Part shown: one piece after another, positions 60,121 to 64,000 of the stretch
Numbering within the stretch: position 1 is the stretch's first letter
Layout: every line of letters begins with the position of its first letter
Assembly (NCBI GenBank): GCA_944324645.1
Contig: CALUXB010000001.1
Span: 310,001-374,000, forward strand
DNA length: 64,000 nt
From: an uncultured Elusimicrobiales bacterium
GTDB taxonomy: Bacteria > Elusimicrobiota > Elusimicrobia > Elusimicrobiales > Elusimicrobiaceae
Direction of reading: 5' to 3'
Position numbers and translations under genes: made by a program
The notes under the pieces: generated by a model
Databases searched by the model: none
What the model was told of the DNA's origin: nothing
The model's input: the letters and a program-made list of their open reading frames with translations, nothing else

Positions 60121-60950
60121 TTACAGAGAAAATTATACAGCTGGCTTTAGAAGAAGATTTAGGATTAGGAGATATTACCTCCGACAATATTTTTACGCCT
60201 GCCGACCGCGCCCGCGCGGTGGTAGTGGCAAAAGAAGATTTGGTGCTGTGCGGTATGGACGCGGCGCGCCAGGCGTTCTGGCTGGTGGATGAAGAACTCT
60301 CTTTCCAGCCGCTTAAACAAGACGGTCAGTGGGTAAAAAAAGGCGAGAAAGTGTTGGCCTTGGAAGGCAGGACCTTGAGTATTTTGAAGGGGGAACGTAC
60401 CGCGCTTAATTTTATGCAGCGTTTAAGCGGTATAGCCACCGCCAGCCGGGAATATGCAGAAATAGCCAAGCCGTATGGCGTGATGGTGGTGGATACGCGC
60501 AAAACCCAGCCGGCTATGCGCAGATTGGATAAATATGCCGTACGCTGCGGCGGTGCGCGCAACCACAGAATGTCTTTGTCTGACAGCGTGATGATTAAAG
60601 ATAATCATATCGCGGCGGCTGGATCTATTGCGGCGGCGGTAAAGCGCATTAAAGATGCCATTGGACATACGCCTAAAATTGAAGTAGAAACAACTAACTT
60701 AGACGAGGTGCGCCAAGCTTTGGAAGCGGGCGCGGATATTATTATGCTGGACAATATGACCCCTGCTCAGGCGGCAGAAGCCGTCCAATTTATTGCCGGG
60801 CGCGCTTTGACAGAAATATCGGGCGGCATAACCAAAGAAAATCTGGCAGCTTATTGCCAGGCTAAACCGGACGTTATTTCCAGCGGTGCGCTGACGCATT
60901 CCGTACCGTCTAAAGATTTAAGTCTAAAAATTACTGAGTATTTGAAATAG
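60117..60950 (+). CDS. nadC: Nicotinate-nucleotide pyrophosphorylase (carboxylating)
   Basis: This 277-residue QPRTase turns quinolinate and PRPP into nicotinate mononucleotide. EEDLGLGDIT at the start, the LNFMQRLSGIAT region, VVDTRKTQPAMRRLDKYAV, the GGARNHRMSLSD motif, IKDNHI and a phosphate-binding end (SGGIT, SSGALTHS) are all present. Length is typical. The ATGA overlap couples it to nadA. Confidence 0.97.
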   Translation: MITEKIIQLALEEDLGLGDITSDNIFTPADRARAVVVAKEDLVLCGMDAARQAFWLVDEELSFQPLKQDGQWVKKGEKVLALEGRTLSILKGERTALNFMQRLSGIATASREYAEIAKPYGVMVVDTRKTQPAMRRLDKYAVRCGGARNHRMSLSDSVMIKDNHIAAAGSIAAAVKRIKDAIGHTPKIEVETTNLDEVRQALEAGADIIMLDNMTPAQAAEAVQFIAGRALTEISGGITKENLAAYCQAKPDVISSGALTHSVPSKDLSLKITEYLK

Positions 60951-60983
60951 CGCCTATTTCGGTGGCGCAGAAGGAGTGCAAGT

Positions 60984-62195
60984 ATGGACTATCAAAAACT
61001 ATATTCCCAGACGGCTAGCAGCATTAAAGCCTCCGCCATCAGAGAATTGCTAAAAGTAATTACCAACCCCAATATTATTTCTTTTGCCGGCGGATTGCCC
61101 GACCCGACATTGTTTCCTTCGCAAACGGTGGCTGATATTATGAAAGAAGTGGTCAATCGCTATCCGCGTCAGTCTTTGCAATACGGCACTACTGAAGGCT
61201 GCAAGGAACTCAAAGAGGAACTTATTAAGCTTTTAAAAGAAACGGAAGATATTGATGTTAAACAAGAACAGCTGCTCATTGTGTCTGCCTCCCAGCAGGC
61301 TTTGGATATGACGGCCCGCGTATTTTTAAACCGCGGAGACGCCATTATTACCGCTTCTCCTACATATCTTGGCGCGTTGCAGGCTTTTGAAGCCTCTGGA
61401 GCGGATGTGTTTGGTGCCGAAAGTGATGAGCAAGGCGTTTTGCCTTGCGCCATAGAGAAACAGTTGAAAGAACTGCAAGCTGCTGGACGTGTATGTAAAT
61501 TCATCTATTTGGTGCCGGACTTTCAAAACCCCAGCGGTACGACTATCCCGCAGGAGCGACGCCAGGAAATTTTAAAATTGGCAGAGAAATACGGCACGCT
61601 GATTATAGAAGATTCTCCCTACCGTCAGGTGCGCTTTGAAGGCAAAGCACCGCAAACATTTTATAAGCTGGACCAAGGCCGCGGAAATGTAATTACGTTA
61701 TTTACGTTTTCAAAGGTTTTTGTGCCGGGTTTCCGTTTGGGGTATGTGGTGGGACCGGAAGAAATTATCCAGAAATTTGTGGTGCTTAAACAGGCTATGG
61801 ACTTGTGCACGGCGCCCATTTTGCAATTGGCTACAGCTGCCTACCTAAAGGGCGGCTACTTAATGAAGCACGTGGCCTCTGTGGTGGAAGTCTATCATAA
61901 AAAACGCGACAAAATGCTGAAAATGCTGGAAGAATATATGCCCAGCTGCGTAAAATGGACCAAGCCCGAAGGGGGGCTTTTCCTGTGGGTAACGCTGCCT
62001 GAAAAAATAGATGCCTCAGAGATGCTCAAAACCGCTTTGGAAGAGCGGGTGGCCTATGTGGCCGGGGTGGATTTTTATCCGCCGCGTGACGCACGCCGCA
62101 ACGATTTCCGTCTGAACTTCTCTTATTCCTCTTTTGAACAAATTGAAGAAGGAATCAAACGCTTGGCTGCGACGATAAAAAAATATATGGCCTAA
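60984..62195 (+). CDS. PLP-dependent aminotransferase (class I/II, 2-aminoadipate type)
   Basis: This 403-residue fold-I aminotransferase is of the LysN/AadAT type within the MocR-like branch. The PLP lysine is K244 in TFSKVFVPGFRLGY, with Asn-Pro at 182-183 (QNPSG), D210, Y213 and R251. The N-terminal substrate loop IISFAGGLPDPTLFP is typical of the group. Members accept aminoadipate, glutamate, or aromatic and branched-chain amino acids, so the substrate cannot be fixed here. It follows nadC by 33 bases with AAGGAG and may share its transcript. A terminator follows. Confidence 0.9.
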   Translation: MDYQKLYSQTASSIKASAIRELLKVITNPNIISFAGGLPDPTLFPSQTVADIMKEVVNRYPRQSLQYGTTEGCKELKEELIKLLKETEDIDVKQEQLLIVSASQQALDMTARVFLNRGDAIITASPTYLGALQAFEASGADVFGAESDEQGVLPCAIEKQLKELQAAGRVCKFIYLVPDFQNPSGTTIPQERRQEILKLAEKYGTLIIEDSPYRQVRFEGKAPQTFYKLDQGRGNVITLFTFSKVFVPGFRLGYVVGPEEIIQKFVVLKQAMDLCTAPILQLATAAYLKGGYLMKHVASVVEVYHKKRDKMLKMLEEYMPSCVKWTKPEGGLFLWVTLPEKIDASEMLKTALEERVAYVAGVDFYPPRDARRNDFRLNFSYSSFEQIEEGIKRLAATIKKYMA

Positions 62196-62216
62196 TGTGG
62201 GCTTTAGTTGGTTTAA

Positions 62217-62247
62217 ACACCTCGGAGTAGTTCTCCGGGGTGTTTTT
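62217..62247 (+). terminator. Terminator after the aminotransferase gene
   Basis: ACACCTCGGAG (62217-62227) pairs with CTCCGGGGTGT (62233-62243), one mismatch, followed by TTTTT. Confidence 0.88.
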
Positions 62248-62513
62248 GTATGGAAAAAGACTACTTGCTTTAGCCAGTTCTTGACGTCTTTGTGACAAGT
62301 TGTTTAGATGTAAAAGGTACCGCACGGGGTTGGTGTTCAAATGGGGACGGAGTTGGGAACCTGCCCCTTTGGGAATATGGGTTAGACGCAGATGGTATGT
62401 GCACCGGCAGCTGTTTGGGAAGAGTTAGTTGTTTGCTCGGTTCAAGAATGGATTTGTGTTGTTAGGTTTGCTTTGTAATAAAAAAATTCTGCCTCTTAAA
62501 TTAACATAAAAAG
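62248..62513. other. Gap without a recognised feature
   Basis: This is a stretch of 266 bases between two convergent terminators. I see no ORF with family features and no tRNA-like fold. TTGACG at 62280-62285 is the only promoter-like element. Confidence 0.4.
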
Positions 62514-62539
62514 AAACCCCGCCATTTTAGACGGGGTTT
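62514..62539 (-). terminator. Terminator of the osmC-like gene
   Basis: On the minus strand AAACCCCG (62539-62532) pairs with CGGGGTTT (62521-62514), followed by CTTTTTATG. Confidence 0.85.
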
Positions 62540-62556
62540 GTGACTGAAGAGTGGTG

Positions 62557-62940
62557 TTAAGCATCCCTTGTAAGCGAAATATCGTGCTCTACTTTTACGT
62601 GGCGGGCCACCAGGCAGCGCTTGGCTACTTCTATTAGAGCGTGTTCATACTTTTGCGGGAAACCTGCCGGCACATGAATGACCACATTGATTTTATCAAT
62701 CACATATTCGTTGATGTTCCAAACCGGGTCTAGCGTCAAATAGACGTTTTCAGGCAGGGAGTGCTGCTTAAGAAAATTAAGCACAAATACCCCGCTGCAG
62801 CTGCCTAGTGAGGCCAAAAACAAATCAATTGGCGTAGGGGCGGAAGAATCGCCGCCCTGTTCTTTGGGTTGGTCGGTCCAAATGTCAAAATCTTTGACGT
62901 GGACTTTCACCTTTTTATTCCCTTCAAAGGTAATTTTCAT
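62557..62940 (-). CDS. OsmC-family protein
   Basis: This 127-residue protein is of the OsmC/YhfA type. The two conserved Cys are C48 (SLGSCSGVFV) and C109 (AKRCLVARH), both in the expected helices. The family reduces organic peroxides or binds thiols. GGAG precedes the ATG, with a promoter on the minus strand: TTGAAA (63016-63011), 16 bases, TATACT (62994-62989). It is monocistronic. Confidence 0.9.
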   Translation of the reverse strand: MKITFEGNKKVKVHVKDFDIWTDQPKEQGGDSSAPTPIDLFLASLGSCSGVFVLNFLKQHSLPENVYLTLDPVWNINEYVIDKINVVIHVPAGFPQKYEHALIEVAKRCLVARHVKVEHDISLTRDA

Positions 62941-62988
62941 GCGCGGCTCCTTGCAGATGGATGACAGATAAATAAACAGCTTATTAGT

Positions 62989-63016
62989 AGTATACTTATT
63001 TTAGCAGAAATTTCAA
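62989..63016 (-). promoter_or_regulatory. Promoter of the osmC-like gene
   Basis: Minus-strand TTGAAA and TATACT are separated by 16 bases; the start would be near 62982, about 40 bases before the ATG. Confidence 0.65.
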
Positions 63017-63187
63017 CGAAAAAAATAAATTTTCCGTCGGGCAGATTTGCCGGTGGGCTTTTGCTCCGACGGACAGGCTGCCTCCGTTTTCTCCTTTCGG
63101 CCTTGCATAAGGGGCACCAGAAGGTGCGCTTTTATATAAACTTCCTGTTTTTTAGCCCTTAAATGGACTACGCAAATAAGTATAAAA

Positions 63188-63206
63188 CCGCCCCACAAAA
63201 GGGCGG
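63188..63206 (-). terminator. Terminator of the SIS-domain gene
   Basis: On the minus strand CCGCCC (63206-63201) and GGGGCGG (63194-63188) form the stem around TTTTGT, followed by TTTTATA. Confidence 0.8.
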
Positions 63207-63217
63207 CGGGCTAGGCT

Positions 63218-63958
63218 TTAATCTATGTGTTTAATGCGGTGTTTGTATTTGTGAGCCAGAGCCGTATTATATTGATCATTCCCCGCCGCATTGCTGCTGC
63301 GGTAGATGGGGAGCGGAACCCCGCGTTTAGCCAATATTTCAGCTGCTTGGTACAGTATGCTATGCAGCACCGCCGAAGCCCCAATGGTGGAAATGGGGGC
63401 CAGTTCCAACTCTCCCAGCGAAAGGCAGGTTTCGTTTTTGCTGGCTCCGTTATCCAGTACAATGTCTGCGGCATCTTTTAACAACAAACCGCTGGAATGG
63501 CGGCTTTTGCTTTGGGCGTGTGCGGAAGCGGCAGTAACAGCAATGGTTAAAACCCCCTTTTCTTTGGCATATAAAACGGCGTCTATGCCAGCGGGGTTGC
63601 GGCCTGAGTTGGAAAATACAAAAAGCAAATCCCCCGCGTGTAAATTGTGGCGTTTAAAAATAAGGGGGGAGTATCCTTCCAGGCGTTCTAAATCGGTGCC
63701 GGTATGCGCGCCCAGCTGGAACATAAGTCCCGGGTCTAACACCGCATTGACGGCAGCAAAACAGCCGCTGCGGTGAAAAGGCTCCAGCGCTACGCTGCCG
63801 CTGTGCCCGCAGCCAAAAGTGTGGATAAGCCCGCCTTTTTCCAAGCAGTCGGCTACGGCTTGGGCGGCTTGCTGCATAGATGTCTGTTGGGTATTTTCTA
63901 GATATTCTAACAGACGGGCGATTTGCTGAAAATAGGGATTTTTAAATATCGTGTTCAT
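63218..63958 (-). CDS. SIS-domain sugar-phosphate-binding protein (UPF0309-like)
   Basis: This 246-residue protein has a sugar isomerase fold. HTFGCGHSGSVALEPFHRSG (about 46-65) and LERLEGYS match the UPF0309 group. VFSNSGRNPAG is the phosphosugar-binding loop, and the late region holds the ELAPISTIGAS-type turn. The enzyme activity is not established; phosphosugar isomerisation or binding is likely. The start appears leaderless: extended -10 TGCTATAAT ends 7 bases before ATG 63958 and no ribosome site is present. Confidence 0.88.
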   Translation of the reverse strand: MNTIFKNPYFQQIARLLEYLENTQQTSMQQAAQAVADCLEKGGLIHTFGCGHSGSVALEPFHRSGCFAAVNAVLDPGLMFQLGAHTGTDLERLEGYSPLIFKRHNLHAGDLLFVFSNSGRNPAGIDAVLYAKEKGVLTIAVTAASAHAQSKSRHSSGLLLKDAADIVLDNGASKNETCLSLGELELAPISTIGASAVLHSILYQAAEILAKRGVPLPIYRSSNAAGNDQYNTALAHKYKHRIKHID

Positions 63959-63974
63959 ATTTTTTATTATAGCA
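63959..63974 (-). promoter_or_regulatory. Extended -10 promoter of the SIS-domain gene
   Basis: Minus-strand TGCTATAAT (63974-63966) lies 7 bases before the ATG. Together with the similar element at 51930-51922 it supports a common promoter type here. Confidence 0.6.
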
Positions 63975-64000
63975 CGGGCGGGTGTTTTGCTGCAGCAGAA

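Noticed and set aside
62248..62513. tRNA-like GTTCAAAT segment
   Set aside because: No acceptor or anticodon stems can be formed around it.
63013..63198. 61-codon frame on the minus strand
   Set aside because: It overlaps the osmC promoter and a CCGTCGG/CCGACGG inverted repeat and has no family features.

Overview
The window reads as chromosomal DNA of a Gram-negative, probably anaerobic or gut-associated bacterium. It has outer-membrane beta-barrel and lipoprotein genes, a diaminopimelate/lysine route, ScpAB, a Tad-type pilus locus and FlgD-like surface repeats. Elusimicrobiota (an Elusimicrobium-like lineage) is my best guess from gene style and moderate GC, but no rRNA or other phylogenetic marker is present, so this is inference. 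I see no rRNA, tRNA, CRISPR array, IS element or prophage.

Region 1 (1-16.2 kb) is housekeeping, all on the + strand: the end of one unknown gene; a leader with a lysine-rich mini-ORF and a terminator/antiterminator pair before lysA-lysC; an M50 protease; trpS-scpA-scpB; glgA; a PhoA-like phosphatase; ftsX-envC-ctpA; tsaD; then a solute-binding-fold protein without a signal peptide, paired with a GAF-GGDEF protein.

Region 2 (16.2-39.7 kb) is a surface and pilus locus. A 1746-residue secreted protein with FlgD/WDG repeats and a T9SS-like tail is followed by a PorV-like barrel. Next comes a Tad machine: two Flp pilins, TadE, CpaB, a very short secretin, a CpaE-CpaF fusion, a TadB with a large periplasmic head, TadC and a TPR protein. 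It is interleaved with a kinase-less HAMP sensor, a small membrane protein, a single-Cys thioredoxin-fold protein, a histidine kinase, a REC-histidine kinase and a NarL-type regulator. A third Flp-like pilin (58 aa), a TadG-like and a second TadE-like protein close it. No prepilin peptidase lies in the window.

Region 3 (39.7-50.0 kb) is the most novel part. One consensus promoter (39687-39715) and one strong terminator (49967-49995) bracket six membrane-anchored proteins, rich in Gly/Ala/Ser, that I cannot assign to any family. Two are clear paralogs, and one carries four 30-bp tandem repeats. Their position directly after the Tad genes suggests a pilus- or envelope-linked assembly.

Region 4 (50-64 kb) has mixed strands: dut, a HEAT-repeat protein, an unlisted 54-residue gene, a degenerate esterase, an AT-rich gap with five perfect DnaA boxes (a candidate replication origin), a Pal/OmpA-like lipoprotein, an MscS-type channel, an AGCS symporter, lipoprotein-nadA-nadC, an aminotransferase, OsmC and a SIS-domain protein. 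Five transcription units begin with a -10 element exactly 6 nt before ATG and have no usable ribosome binding site, and a sixth has 7 nt. This suggests routine leaderless initiation.
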